Shown: positions 1-7,285 of the stretch, in pieces
Numbering within the stretch: the first letter of the stretch is position 1
Layout: every line of letters starts with the position of its first letter
Source of the DNA: Ardenticatenia bacterium
GTDB taxonomy: Bacteria > Chloroflexota > Anaerolineae > Aggregatilineales > Aggregatilineaceae
DNA: 7,680 nt
Direction: 5' to 3'
NCBI GenBank assembly: GCA_026984385.1
Contig: JALSSH010000542.1
Location: forward strand, 1 to 7,680
Position numbers and translations under genes: made by a program
The notes under the pieces: generated by a model
Told to the model about the DNA's origin: nothing
Seen by the model: the letters and a program-made list of their open reading frames with translations, nothing else
Database searches by the model: none

Positions 1-1614
1 GCTTGCATCCACGTGTGGGTGCGTGAGGCTGAGGTAGTAGACCAAACGCCCGTCGGTGGTCATAATCGCGGCTTCGGGTGGGGCGTTTGCTCGCAACCAG
101 AGCACCGCGTCATAGCCCGGGCTGACATAAAGGCGGTAGCGCTCCACCTCACTCATCCAGGGGCGGCGCAGCAACTCGTACTTATACTCCACCGCCCGCC
201 GCATCGCGGGCAGCGCTAACACGATCAGGGCCAACGGCAACGCCCGCCACACCCAACGTTGCGCGCGTTGTGGCAAACGCCGATAGAGCGCCACGATCAA
301 CCACGCGCTCATCACCGCCAGCAACGCCCAGATCATCATCAAAAAGCGCGGGTCGTAGCTGAAAAAGCCCCACCACACACCCCAAAAAGGCACGCTGAAG
401 CCCAACAACAAGGCCGGTTTGGCCGCCAGGCGCGGACGTGTGCGCCACAGCCATCCCAGCAACGCGAGCACGGCGGGCACGGCAAAAACCCCCGCCGCCA
501 TGTACGAAGGCCAGCCGAGGGACGGTTCGAGCAGGGCGCGGAGCGTGCGTTGGGCTTGATCGATCCAGCCGGTCGGGGCGACAAGCCAGCGGTTTTGCAG
601 CCACACATGGGCGTACCACAAGCCGGCGGTCGGCGCGTAGCCGAGGAGCATCAGCGCCACATGCCGTGCGCGGATCGGACGACCCTCAGCCTCCGGCCAG
701 CGCGCCGCCCAGTGGCTATAGAGCACCCAGCCCGCCAGTGAACCAACCAGCAGCAGCGCGCCGTTTTTGCTGAAAGCGGCCAACCCGGCCAGCGCGCCGC
801 TCAGCAGCGCGTAGAGCGGGCGCGGAGCGGTGTAGAGCTTCCAGGCGGCCAGCACAGTCAGCACGTAGTACGCGCCGGCGGGCAAATCCGTATAACCGGA
901 GGCGGCCCAGTGCGTCAGGATCGGCGTGCTCGCGGTCAGGAACGCCGCCGCCACCCCCACCGCGTGCCCGAAAAGTTCCCGCCCCAGCGCATACGCTCCG
1001 CCCACCGTCACCAAGCTGAGCGCCGCCACCGCAAAGCGAATGGCAAACGGGTTCGGCGCGCCTGCGGCCATGTGGATATAAGCATATAAAAGCGGCACAA
1101 GCACGGGATAGGAGTCGTAATACGGGTCATAAAAGCCGCCGTGATAGAACGTGCCCGTTTGCACAAAGCGCAACGAAACCGGCCCGTAGATCGAGAGCGC
1201 GTCCGAGTCTCGCAACGGCCAATAGGCGGCGTTGAACAGCGTCAGCAGCACCATCAGCGCGATCAGCACCCGCGCGACTTTCAGCGGCGCGGAGCGCCGC
1301 TGAGGGCGCGCCGCGCGCCCAGCAGCACCATCAACGGGCGCGCGGCGCGCCCACCTCGCGAGCGCCCACCAACCGACCACGCTCACGCCCAGCGCCAAGC
1401 CCGTCACCCACGCAAAACGCAGCGGCGTCTGCAACATCGCCGCCAGCCACACCATCAGCGCCGCCAACACGCCCACGCTCAGCGCCACCGTGAGCGTGAG
1501 CGCCAACGCCGAGTCGCGGCGCGGAAAGGTCAAGCGCTCCGAAACAATCCGTGCCCAAGGATAGGCGAAAGTTAGGCTGAACAAAGCGGCCAGCCAAGGA
1601 GCGATTTCCGTCAT
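1..1614 (-). CDS. GT-C (GT39/PMT-like) integral membrane glycosyltransferase, C-terminus beyond window
   Basis: Reading from ATG at 1614 toward position 1 gives 538 uninterrupted codons that leave the window without a stop. The protein is mostly hydrophobic, with about ten or more membrane spans, for example near residues 36-60, 66-84, 112-131, 194-210, 370-390 and 402-418. The first large non-cytoplasmic loop carries LRDSDAL (D136, D138), the acidic D-x-D-type site expected in GT-C enzymes. ASGYTDLP (238-245) resembles the conserved 'DLP' segment after a later span in GT39-like proteins, and SYDPRF (419-424) precedes another span. Such enzymes move sugars from polyprenyl-phosphate carriers to lipids or proteins on the outer face of the membrane. 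Donor and acceptor cannot be told here. Residues 88-111 are an Ala/Arg/Pro loop encoded by palindromic DNA. The start is followed directly by the family-like N-terminal span, but only a weak ribosome site (GAG) precedes it. It is transcribed divergently from the kinase gene. An uncharacterised membrane protein of the same fold is the main alternative. Confidence 0.85.
   Translation of the reverse strand, partial: MTEIAPWLAALFSLTFAYPWARIVSERLTFPRRDSALALTLTVALSVGVLAALMVWLAAMLQTPLRFAWVTGLALGVSVVGWWALARWARRAPVDGAAGRAARPQRRSAPLKVARVLIALMVLLTLFNAAYWPLRDSDALSIYGPVSLRFVQTGTFYHGGFYDPYYDSYPVLVPLLYAYIHMAAGAPNPFAIRFAVAALSLVTVGGAYALGRELFGHAVGVAAAFLTASTPILTHWAASGYTDLPAGAYYVLTVLAAWKLYTAPRPLYALLSGALAGLAAFSKNGALLLVGSLAGWVLYSHWAARWPEAEGRPIRARHVALMLLGYAPTAGLWYAHVWLQNRWLVAPTGWIDQAQRTLRALLEPSLGWPSYMAAGVFAVPAVLALLGWLWRTRPRLAAKPALLLGFSVPFWGVWWGFFSYDPRFLMMIWALLAVMSAWLIVALYRRLPQRAQRWVWRALPLALIVLALPAMRRAVEYKYELLRRPWMSEVERYRLYVSPGYDAVLWLRANAPPEAAIMTTDGRLVYYLSLTHPHVDAS
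1283..1352. repeat. Cluster of three perfect GC-rich palindromes inside the glycosyltransferase gene
   Basis: Three perfect hairpins lie in 70 nt: 1283-1290/1294-1301 (8 bp, 3-nt loop), 1304-1310/1314-1320 (7 bp, loop ccg) and 1336-1342/1346-1352 (7 bp, loop cgg). The second and third 17-mers are exact reverse complements of each other, so they can also form one 17-bp stem with a 15-nt loop. The cluster encodes residues 88-111, an Ala/Arg/Pro-rich stretch between two predicted membrane spans, and keeps the frame. The 13-mer gagggcgcgccgc at 1302-1314 recurs at 7529-7541 in the intergenic four-stem element. High GC makes some palindromy likely by chance, but three perfect hairpins in a row are hard to explain that way. 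Confidence 0.65.
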
Positions 1615-1802
1615 GCGTTTCTCGTTTCCACAGATCCAATAGCAGGAGAAAGTTTACCGCGAGAGCGCTAAACGCGGCATGGTGAAATTGGGGGCGTGGC
1701 GTCTCTGCCGCGCTGAGCGTAATCCCGCACTTCAGGATATACTCGGAAACGCCGCGGGGACGGTGCGGGCAGGGGAGCGTTCGGTGTAGCAGGAATGACC
1801 GT
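1615..1802. promoter_or_regulatory. Divergent intergenic region between glycosyltransferase and kinase genes
   Basis: This 188-nt gap must hold the promoters of both divergent genes. For the plus-strand kinase gene there is a TATACT box at 1738-1743 but no good -35 at 16-18 nt, so it is only a candidate -10. The ribosome site AGGA at 1791-1794 sits 8 nt before the ATG at 1803. For the minus-strand gene I see no convincing promoter; TAAACT read on the minus strand near 1654-1659 is a weak possibility. An operator-like palindrome lies at 1652-1673. Confidence 0.4.
1652..1673. promoter_or_regulatory. Imperfect 22-nt palindrome, possible operator
   Basis: The sequence is gttta-c-cgc-gaga-gcg-c-taaac. 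It is a two-part inverted repeat (5 bp and 3 bp, separated by a C/C mismatch) around a central gaga. It lies 38-59 nt upstream of the glycosyltransferase start, in the divergent promoter region, where a dimeric regulator could bind. No poly-T follows on either strand, so it is not a terminator. No regulator gene is in the window to pair it with. Confidence 0.3.
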
Positions 1803-3740
1803 ATGCCGGATTCGGAACAGACAGAAACACGCCAATTCTATACCCAAGGGCCGTTGCCCCCTACTGCTGCGCATCTTTATGTGGAACGCCCCGCCGACGC
1901 CACACTGGAACGCCTGATCGCCCGCCGCGATTACGTCGCCCTGATCGGCCCCCGCCTCAGCGGTAAATCCAGCATGTTGCTTCGCCAATGGGCGCGGCTT
2001 TCGGATTCTGCGCTGTACGTGCCCGTCTATCTCTCGCTGGGGCAACTGGCCGGCCTGGGAGAAAGCACATGGATCGGCCAAATCCATCGCCAGATTGCTT
2101 TGCAATCCGGCGGGCTGCTTCCCGTGCCCGCCGACCCTGCCCCGCATGCCCTCGCTTTGCAGGAAGAGATCGTAGACGCGCTGGGCGGTCCTTTGCGCGG
2201 ACGTGTGCTGGTGATCATGCTAGACCAGGTGGAAACCACGCCGGAAAGTGTCGCGGTCTCGTTTTTCGCCACGCTGCGCGAAATGTTCGTCAACCGCTGG
2301 ATGCGTCCGGCGCTGCAAAATATCGTCTTTGTGCTCTCGGGAAGAATCGTGCCCGATGAGCTGATCAAAGACCCGGCCATCTCCCCTTTCCGCGTGGCCG
2401 AAGTGGTCTACCTCGAAGACGCCGACCTTGAACACCTCACCAAGCTGATCGCCTGGCTCGCCAGCGACCGCCGCCAACTGGCCTCCGACGTGCCCGCGCG
2501 CATCTACGAGTGGACGGAAGGCGATCTGTACTTGACGCACAAACTTTGTGCCGGGCTGGCGCAAGACATCCCCGAAGGCGCGGTGCTGCTCACCGACGTT
2601 GACCGCGCGGCGCGCCGTCACCTCTACGACGACGCCATCTTCCGCAAAATGTGGCAACACATCCAAGACGATCCGGAGGTGTTGGCGCTGGTTACCACGC
2701 TGCTCGAACACCGCGAAACCGTGCGCTTTACGCTGCTCCAGCGGCATATCATGGTCGCCTGGCTGGAAGGCGCGGTCAAGCCGGACGCACACGGCAATTG
2801 CGTTCTGCGCAGCCTGATCCACGAAAGCGTGCTCTATACGCTTATGCACGCCCAAACACACCCCGCCTCGGCTGTGCATCGCCCCCATGTTGCCAATCTA
2901 CACGACGACCAAACGGTTTTGCGCGGACGCTATCGGCTGGAAAAAGTGCTGCACCCCGGGCTGACCAGCTACGTTTACCGCGCCACCGACCTGGAAACCG
3001 ACCAACCGGTCGCCGTCAAGCAGTTGATGATCACCCGTGAACTCAACGAGCTGGCCTGGTTGCGCTTTCAACGCGAAAGCGACGCGCTCAAACAACTTGA
3101 CCACCCCAACATCGTCAAGCTGATTGACGCCTTCCGCGAAGAGAACTTCGAATATATCGTCATGGAGTACGTTTACGGCGGCTCGCTTTTCGAACGGTTG
3201 AACCGCGAGGGACGCTTGCCGTTACGCCAAGCGCTCCAGATCGCCGCCCAGCTCGCCGACGCGCTGGAACACGCCCACCAACACGGCATCATCCATCGCG
3301 ACGTAAAGCCATCCAACACCATGCTCACCCACGACTACTCGCCGCGCCTAGCAGATTTCGGCGTGGCACGGCTGAACGATCAGCGCCGCGTCACCCAACC
3401 GCATACCGTCATCGGCACAACACCTTACCTCAGTCCTGAGGGCATCTTGGGGGAAACGCTCGACGCCCGAGGCGACGTGTGGGCGCTCGGGGTGATGCTC
3501 TTCGAGATGCTGGCAGGCACGCTGCCGTTTGTTGGGCGCACCGACGATATGGTCGCCCGCGCCATTTTGGAACAGGACGTGCCCGATATTCGCAAAATCC
3601 GCCCGGAAGTGCCCGCGAGTGTTGTAACATTGATCCGACGAATGCTCACCAAATCCCTCACCCGCCGCATCGCCTCCGCCGCCGAGGTGCGCGACGCTCT
3701 GCACGAAATTTTGCGCACACTGCCGCCGCAAGTTCGCTAA
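1803..3740 (+). CDS. AAA/STAND-type ATPase fused to Hanks-type Ser/Thr protein kinase
   Basis: The 645-residue protein has two parts. Residues ~10-345 resemble the AAA-like family (Pfam AAA_35). They show LYVERPAD (25-32), a Walker A GPRLSGKSS (49-57; K55), a Walker B-like VLVIMLDQVE (135-144; D141 and the D-Q-x-E typical of STAND NTPases), a strand ending LSGR (178-181), and a helical/winged-helix-like part at ~270-345. Residues ~377-640 are a protein kinase: K406 in VAVK, helix-C E425, HRD 498-500, VKPSN 501-505, DFG 518-520, SPE 544-546, D558 and a late Arg at 621-622. The glycine loop is degenerate (H384, G386, S389 in place of three Gly). There is no membrane segment or signal peptide, so it should be cytoplasmic. 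AGGA 8 nt upstream supports the ATG. It probably phosphorylates proteins when the ATPase part senses a signal; substrate and signal are unknown. A beta-propeller lipoprotein gene follows after 36 nt, likely in the same transcript. Confidence 0.93.
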   Translation: MPDSEQTETRQFYTQGPLPPTAAHLYVERPADATLERLIARRDYVALIGPRLSGKSSMLLRQWARLSDSALYVPVYLSLGQLAGLGESTWIGQIHRQIALQSGGLLPVPADPAPHALALQEEIVDALGGPLRGRVLVIMLDQVETTPESVAVSFFATLREMFVNRWMRPALQNIVFVLSGRIVPDELIKDPAISPFRVAEVVYLEDADLEHLTKLIAWLASDRRQLASDVPARIYEWTEGDLYLTHKLCAGLAQDIPEGAVLLTDVDRAARRHLYDDAIFRKMWQHIQDDPEVLALVTTLLEHRETVRFTLLQRHIMVAWLEGAVKPDAHGNCVLRSLIHESVLYTLMHAQTHPASAVHRPHVANLHDDQTVLRGRYRLEKVLHPGLTSYVYRATDLETDQPVAVKQLMITRELNELAWLRFQRESDALKQLDHPNIVKLIDAFREENFEYIVMEYVYGGSLFERLNREGRLPLRQALQIAAQLADALEHAHQHGIIHRDVKPSNTMLTHDYSPRLADFGVARLNDQRRVTQPHTVIGTTPYLSPEGILGETLDARGDVWALGVMLFEMLAGTLPFVGRTDDMVARAILEQDVPDIRKIRPEVPASVVTLIRRMLTKSLTRRIASAAEVRDALHEILRTLPPQVR

Positions 3741-3762
3741 CCGTCCGAAAGTTCGTTAATCC
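3730..3762 (+). repeat. Short direct repeat at the kinase/lipoprotein junction
   Basis: The units aagttcgctaacc (3730-3742) and aagttcgttaatc (3749-3761) match at 11 of 13 positions with a 19-nt period. The first unit contains the kinase stop codon TAA. This looks like a small tandem duplication at the end of the kinase gene, so an older coding end or a spacer gain is possible. No terminator or promoter is visible in the 36-nt gap. Confidence 0.4.
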
Positions 3763-3776
3763 ACCAGGAGTTAGCC

Positions 3777-4775
3777 ATGTGGAAGCTCCGAGGTACACGT
3801 TACGGCAACACGCCGTATATCGTCGGCGCACTTTTGACGCTCGCCGCTTTGCTGGGCGGATGCAATTCCTCCGCCAGCTCACCGCTCCCGCTTTTGCAAC
3901 GCGAAGAAGCCCTGCCCGCCGACGCGGTCAAAATGACGCCGGAAACAGACCGTTTTCCTCCCGTTTTGCACTTGGGCGAATGGCAAGTGCCCGTGCCCAT
4001 GCCCGGCCCCATCAACACCGTTGGCGCTGAAGATTCCCCGTTTATCACACCGGACGGCGCGAATTTCTACTTTTTCTTCACTCCGGACGTGCGCGTGCCG
4101 CCCCAAAAACAACTGACGGACGGGGTCACCGGCATCTGGTGGGCTAAGCGCACCGACCAGGGGTGGAGCGAACCGCAGAGGGTCGTTTTGAACGACGATG
4201 TCGCCCTGGATGGCGCGCCTTTTGTGCAAGGGGAAGCGCTGTGGTTTGCCTCTGTGCGCGCGGGAAACTATAGCGAGGTGGATATTTACACCGCCAAGCT
4301 GAAAGATGGGCGTTGGACGGACGTTAAAAACGCGGGAAAACAGCTCAACGCCGTGTATGACGTGGGCGAGCTGCATATCACAACAGACGGCCAGACCATG
4401 TATTGCGGTCGGGCAGACGCCAACGGGAAGCACGACCTCTATACACTCGCCAAAACCGCCGACGGCTGGGATGCCCCCGTCGGCTTGCCTGCCCCGATCA
4501 ATACTTCGCTCGGAGACGAGGACCAGCCGTTTATCTCTCAGGACGGCCAAGAGCTTTGGTTCACGGCCCAAAGCCGCTTGGGTTACCCCGGGCCGGCCCT
4601 GTTCCGCGCCCAAAGGCGCCCGGACGGCTCTTGGAGCGCGCCACAGGAGATCGTCTCGCAATTCGCCGGAGAGCCAACTCTGGACGCGGCGGGTAATCTC
4701 TATTTTGTGCATCACTTCTTCGGCGCGGATATGCAAATGATCGAGGCGGATATTTACGTAGCCTACCGCAAGTGA
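3777..4775 (+). CDS. Secreted lipoprotein with PD40/WD40-like beta-propeller repeats
   Basis: The 332-residue product starts with a lipoprotein signal peptide: basic MWKLRGTRYG, a hydrophobic run 13-27 and lipobox LLGGC with Cys29. It should be lipidated and held at the outside of the cytoplasmic membrane. The rest is made of PD40-like blades with the recurring pattern PFI-x-x-DG followed by an aromatic strand. They occur at SPFITPDGANFYFFF (87-101), GAPFVQGEALWFAS (146-159), GELHITTDGQTMYC (197-210), DQPFISQDGQELWFT (249-263) and a last blade TLDAAGNLYFV (301-311). Each is paired with a following strand of the type 'DIYTAKLKDGRW'. Such propellers bind proteins or glycans and usually are not enzymes. 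AGGAG at 3766-3770 lies 6 nt before the ATG. The gene is 36 nt behind the kinase gene with no terminator between them, so co-expression is likely. It converges on the next gene 12 nt away. Confidence 0.88.
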   Translation: MWKLRGTRYGNTPYIVGALLTLAALLGGCNSSASSPLPLLQREEALPADAVKMTPETDRFPPVLHLGEWQVPVPMPGPINTVGAEDSPFITPDGANFYFFFTPDVRVPPQKQLTDGVTGIWWAKRTDQGWSEPQRVVLNDDVALDGAPFVQGEALWFASVRAGNYSEVDIYTAKLKDGRWTDVKNAGKQLNAVYDVGELHITTDGQTMYCGRADANGKHDLYTLAKTADGWDAPVGLPAPINTSLGDEDQPFISQDGQELWFTAQSRLGYPGPALFRAQRRPDGSWSAPQEIVSQFAGEPTLDAAGNLYFVHHFFGADMQMIEADIYVAYRK

Positions 4776-4787
4776 CGCACAGACACG

Positions 4788-5492
4788 CTACGAGTGTTTG
4801 CGCTGCAAAAACAGCGTGCCCTGAAAAAATCGGCGAAAAAGCCGCACATCGTGCTCGCGCGAGGGCGTTTCCTTTTCCGGATGCCACTGCACGCCCAAAA
4901 TCGGGTGGCGCGGGTGGTAAAAACCCTCCACCAGCCCGTCTACCTCGGAAACGGCAAACGCGCGCAGCCCGCGCCCGAGCAACTCCGCCGTAATGCCCTG
5001 GTGGTGATAGGTGTTCACCTCCAGGGTATCCACGCCCAGCGCTTCGGCCATGTGCCGATCCACAATGTGCAACGGGTGTGGCGTGCCGCGATAGTGATCC
5101 AGCGAAGAGCCAAGCTCGTTGGCAATATCTTGCACCAGCCCCCCGCCGAAGTACACATTGAGCACCTGCGCGCCGCGACAAATGCCCAAAACCGGCAAAT
5201 CCCGCGCCACCGCATAGTCCAACGCGGTGAACTCGGCAGCGTCCCGCTCCGGCGCGATATGATCGGAGTAGGTGTTGGCTTGGCCGTAATGCGCAGGGTC
5301 AATATCTCCGCCGCCGCTCAAAACCACGCCTTGCACGTCCAACGCTTCCAGATAGGCGGGCACGTCCAGCACGTCGTTGGGCAAAAGAATCGGCGTCAGC
5401 CCCAGGCGCTGGAGATAGGGCACATAGCCCACCCGCAACGAATGCCGTTTAGGGGGAACTGGGGAGGTGTGTAACGTGAGCGCAATCCTCAT
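4788..5492 (-). CDS. Peptidase C26 / class I glutamine amidotransferase-like hydrolase (gamma-glutamyl-GABA hydrolase family)
   Basis: The 234-residue protein has the full catalytic set of the class I glutamine amidotransferase fold as found in PuuD-type gamma-glutamyl hydrolases. It shows VVLSGGGDIDPAHYG (56-70), ERDAAEF (82-88), the nucleophile elbow GICRGAQVLNVYFGG (103-117) with Cys105, VNTYHHQGI (159-167), and WHPE (203-206) giving His204 and Glu206. Length fits stand-alone C26 hydrolases of about 230-260 residues. Family members hydrolyse gamma-glutamyl amide bonds in the cytoplasm, as in putrescine breakdown. No other polyamine gene is nearby, so the true substrate is open. It is the last gene of a three-gene minus-strand unit: its ATG overlaps the TGA of the phosphatase gene (ATGA, 5489-5492), and no strong ribosome site precedes it, so coupled translation is likely. 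Confidence 0.93.
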   Translation of the reverse strand: MRIALTLHTSPVPPKRHSLRVGYVPYLQRLGLTPILLPNDVLDVPAYLEALDVQGVVLSGGGDIDPAHYGQANTYSDHIAPERDAAEFTALDYAVARDLPVLGICRGAQVLNVYFGGGLVQDIANELGSSLDHYRGTPHPLHIVDRHMAEALGVDTLEVNTYHHQGITAELLGRGLRAFAVSEVDGLVEGFYHPRHPILGVQWHPEKETPSREHDVRLFRRFFQGTLFLQRKHS

Positions 5493-6088
5493 ACCGGCTC
5501 GGCTTCCTGTGTATCACGCTCGGTCAGCGCGCGGTGCGCGGCGGCAAATTCTTCCAAGCGCGCCCGCTGCGGCGGCGTGATGAAGATAAACGGGCGCGTG
5601 CGGCGGATCAAGGCCAGCGCCTCCTCCACCGTCATCCCCTGCGTGACAAAATACGCGGCGGCCATCGTTGGAGCGCGGCCAACTCCCCCCGCGCAGTGGA
5701 TGTACACCTTGCCGCCCGCCGAAACGATCCGCCTGATGAAAGCTACCCCCCGATACAGATGCTCCATGCTCGGCGCGTCGTCGTCGGTGGTCGGCAGATG
5801 GCAATACTGTTCCAGCGCCAAGCCGTGCGCCGCGTCGTCAAACTCGGTGCGCAAATTGAGGTCGGCGGTGATGCCCGCCGCTTCCAACTTGCGCTTGCCA
5901 CGCCGCCCGTGCTGTCCGCCGACGTAAACCTGCGGCGTGATGCGGCTGTAGCGAAAAAGCGGCACACCGGTGAGCTTGGGCCAACCGCGCCCATACGCCC
6001 AAATCAACGTCACGCGCAACCCTTGCGTGCGCAAACGGCGCGCCAAAATGCGTAACCCTTTGCGCGCATAGTTCAACACTTTGCTCAT
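5489..6088 (-). CDS. Dual-specificity protein phosphatase family (cysteine-dependent)
   Basis: The 199-residue protein carries the CX5R signature HCAGGVGRAPT (131-141), with nucleophile Cys132 and phosphate-binding Arg138. The residue after Arg is Ala instead of the common Ser/Thr. An acidic cluster TTDDDAPS (100-107) lies about 30 residues upstream, where the general acid Asp is expected. SRITPQVYVGGQ (48-59) and AAGITADLNLR (70-80) match the N-terminal part of the DSP fold, and TVEEALALIRRTRP (153-166) follows the catalytic loop. The first ~45 residues are basic and moderately hydrophobic and may touch the membrane. It could dephosphorylate proteins or, as for PTPMT1-type DSPs, a phospholipid; the sequence alone does not decide. 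A GAGGA only 3 nt before the ATG is a close but usable ribosome site, and an in-frame TGA just upstream fixes the start. It lies 34 nt behind the flippase-like gene and overlaps the hydrolase gene by 4 nt. Confidence 0.9.
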   Translation of the reverse strand: MSKVLNYARKGLRILARRLRTQGLRVTLIWAYGRGWPKLTGVPLFRYSRITPQVYVGGQHGRRGKRKLEAAGITADLNLRTEFDDAAHGLALEQYCHLPTTDDDAPSMEHLYRGVAFIRRIVSAGGKVYIHCAGGVGRAPTMAAAYFVTQGMTVEEALALIRRTRPFIFITPPQRARLEEFAAAHRALTERDTQEAEPV

Positions 6089-6122
6089 CAGTCCTCACAT
6101 TTGGGGAAAACGCACGCCCACA

Positions 6123-7277
6123 TCAGGGCGTAGGAAGCTGAATAGGCCACTCGTCCGGCACAAAATCGCCGGAGGTCGCCATTTCCATTTGCTCTAACGA
6201 AGGAGGGCGCTCTTCTTCGGCGCGGTGAGCCGAAGCAGGCTTGTTCGGCGGTGGGGGCGAACCTTCGCGCTCTTCTTTGCGCCGCGATTGCCGCACAAAA
6301 AAGACCACACCGCCCACCAACGCCCGCCCCAACGTCAGGCCGCGCATAATCAGCGCTACAACGGTCGCATTGGTGCTGCCCACGTTCACCAGCCCGAGGA
6401 AAAACACATACGCCGACTCCTTGACGCCCACCGCCGCCACCGAGATCGGCAACAGCTCGGCCACCGTCGTCAGCGCGACCATCGGCACGAACGCCACCAA
6501 TGGGATCGGGTCGGTCACAGCGTCCAGCACGATATACGTGGCGGCAATCGTCAAAGCATGGGCGATCACCGAAAGCAGCAAAATCCCCAGCAACACCCCG
6601 GGCCGCCCCAAATGGCCGGAAAGCGCGCGTTGCATCCGCCGCACTTGCTGTTCTTGCTTGTTCAGATGCAGCCGTGTGAGCGTGGCCGCGATGGGGTCCA
6701 TAAACCAGCCGCGCCAGAGCAACACCAATCCGACCAGGCCTCCCACAAACATCAAATGTACCACCAGCAAAAAGATCGCGGGCACTTTCCCCGGCTCTAA
6801 GAAAAGCGCAAAGATGCTGCCCGACCCGACCACCACCAAAAGCCCGATCCCGCGCTCGATCAGCACGGAAAGCGTGGCGTCGGCAGGGCGACCGGTGTGG
6901 TTGGCGGTGTCCACTGCGCGCACCGCGTCCCCACCCACCGAGGTCGGAAGCACGGTGCTGAAAAACGCGCCTACCAAATACGTGCCCAGCAGATGCCAAA
7001 ACGAAACTTCCATACGGCTTTGGCGCACCAACAAGCTCCAACGCAGCGCCTTGACCACCGTTGAAAGCATCACCAGACCGTAGGCCACCGCGATCAGCCG
7101 CCAGTCTACATCTATGAACTCGTCCCAATTGCCACCCAGCAGGGAAATGACAATGCCCATCAGGATCACAGCGGTGAGCACACGCAGCGCCAACGAGATG
7201 CGCGAACGATGCTCATGGACCCAGCGTCGGATGGGGGAACGCTGCTTGTGATCGGGTACTTGGGCCGAATTATTCAT
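6123..7277 (-). CDS. LPG synthase transmembrane-region / flippase-like membrane protein (UPF0104 type)
   Basis: The 384-residue protein (from ATG 7277) belongs to the family named after the membrane half of lysylphosphatidylglycerol synthase. It has no C-terminal aminoacyl-transfer domain, so it should not make lysyl-PG itself; members are thought to move lipids or to act with glycolipid pathways. Numbering from GTG 7283, the family motifs are VVKALRW (76-82), GAFFSTVLPTSVGGDAVRA (105-123), LIERGIGLL (141-149) and LLPISVAAVGVKESAY (277-292). About eight or nine membrane spans cover residues 32-330. The N-terminus is basic and cytoplasmic. The last ~55 residues form a Pro/Glu-rich hydrophilic tail, longer than usual. 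GTG at 7283 would lengthen it by two codons, but AGGGGAG at 7286-7292 is 8 nt from the ATG and only 2 nt from the GTG, so ATG is preferred. It is the first gene of the unit with the phosphatase and C26 hydrolase genes, behind a strong promoter and a terminator-like leader. Confidence 0.9.
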   Translation of the reverse strand: MNNSAQVPDHKQRSPIRRWVHEHRSRISLALRVLTAVILMGIVISLLGGNWDEFIDVDWRLIAVAYGLVMLSTVVKALRWSLLVRQSRMEVSFWHLLGTYLVGAFFSTVLPTSVGGDAVRAVDTANHTGRPADATLSVLIERGIGLLVVVGSGSIFALFLEPGKVPAIFLLVVHLMFVGGLVGLVLLWRGWFMDPIAATLTRLHLNKQEQQVRRMQRALSGHLGRPGVLLGILLLSVIAHALTIAATYIVLDAVTDPIPLVAFVPMVALTTVAELLPISVAAVGVKESAYVFFLGLVNVGSTNATVVALIMRGLTLGRALVGGVVFFVRQSRRKEEREGSPPPPNKPASAHRAEEERPPSLEQMEMATSGDFVPDEWPIQLPTP

Positions 7278-7285
7278 CCTCACAG

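Noticed and set aside
1141..1575. 144-codon plus-strand open frame within the glycosyltransferase region
   Set aside because: It is antisense to the glycosyltransferase and gives an Arg/Gln/His-rich product typical of shadow frames in GC-rich genes.
2220..2888. 222-codon minus-strand open frame opposite the kinase gene
   Set aside because: It is antisense to the ATPase domain and its composition reflects the complement of real codons.
3879..4736. 285-codon minus-strand open frame opposite the lipoprotein gene
   Set aside because: The plus strand encodes a lipobox and clear propeller blades with a good ribosome site. The antisense product has no recognisable domain.
4776..4830. Possible bidirectional terminator between the convergent genes
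   Set aside because: The best stem (cgctg/cagcg around caaaaa) lies inside the hydrolase coding end and no U-tract follows it in the right place.
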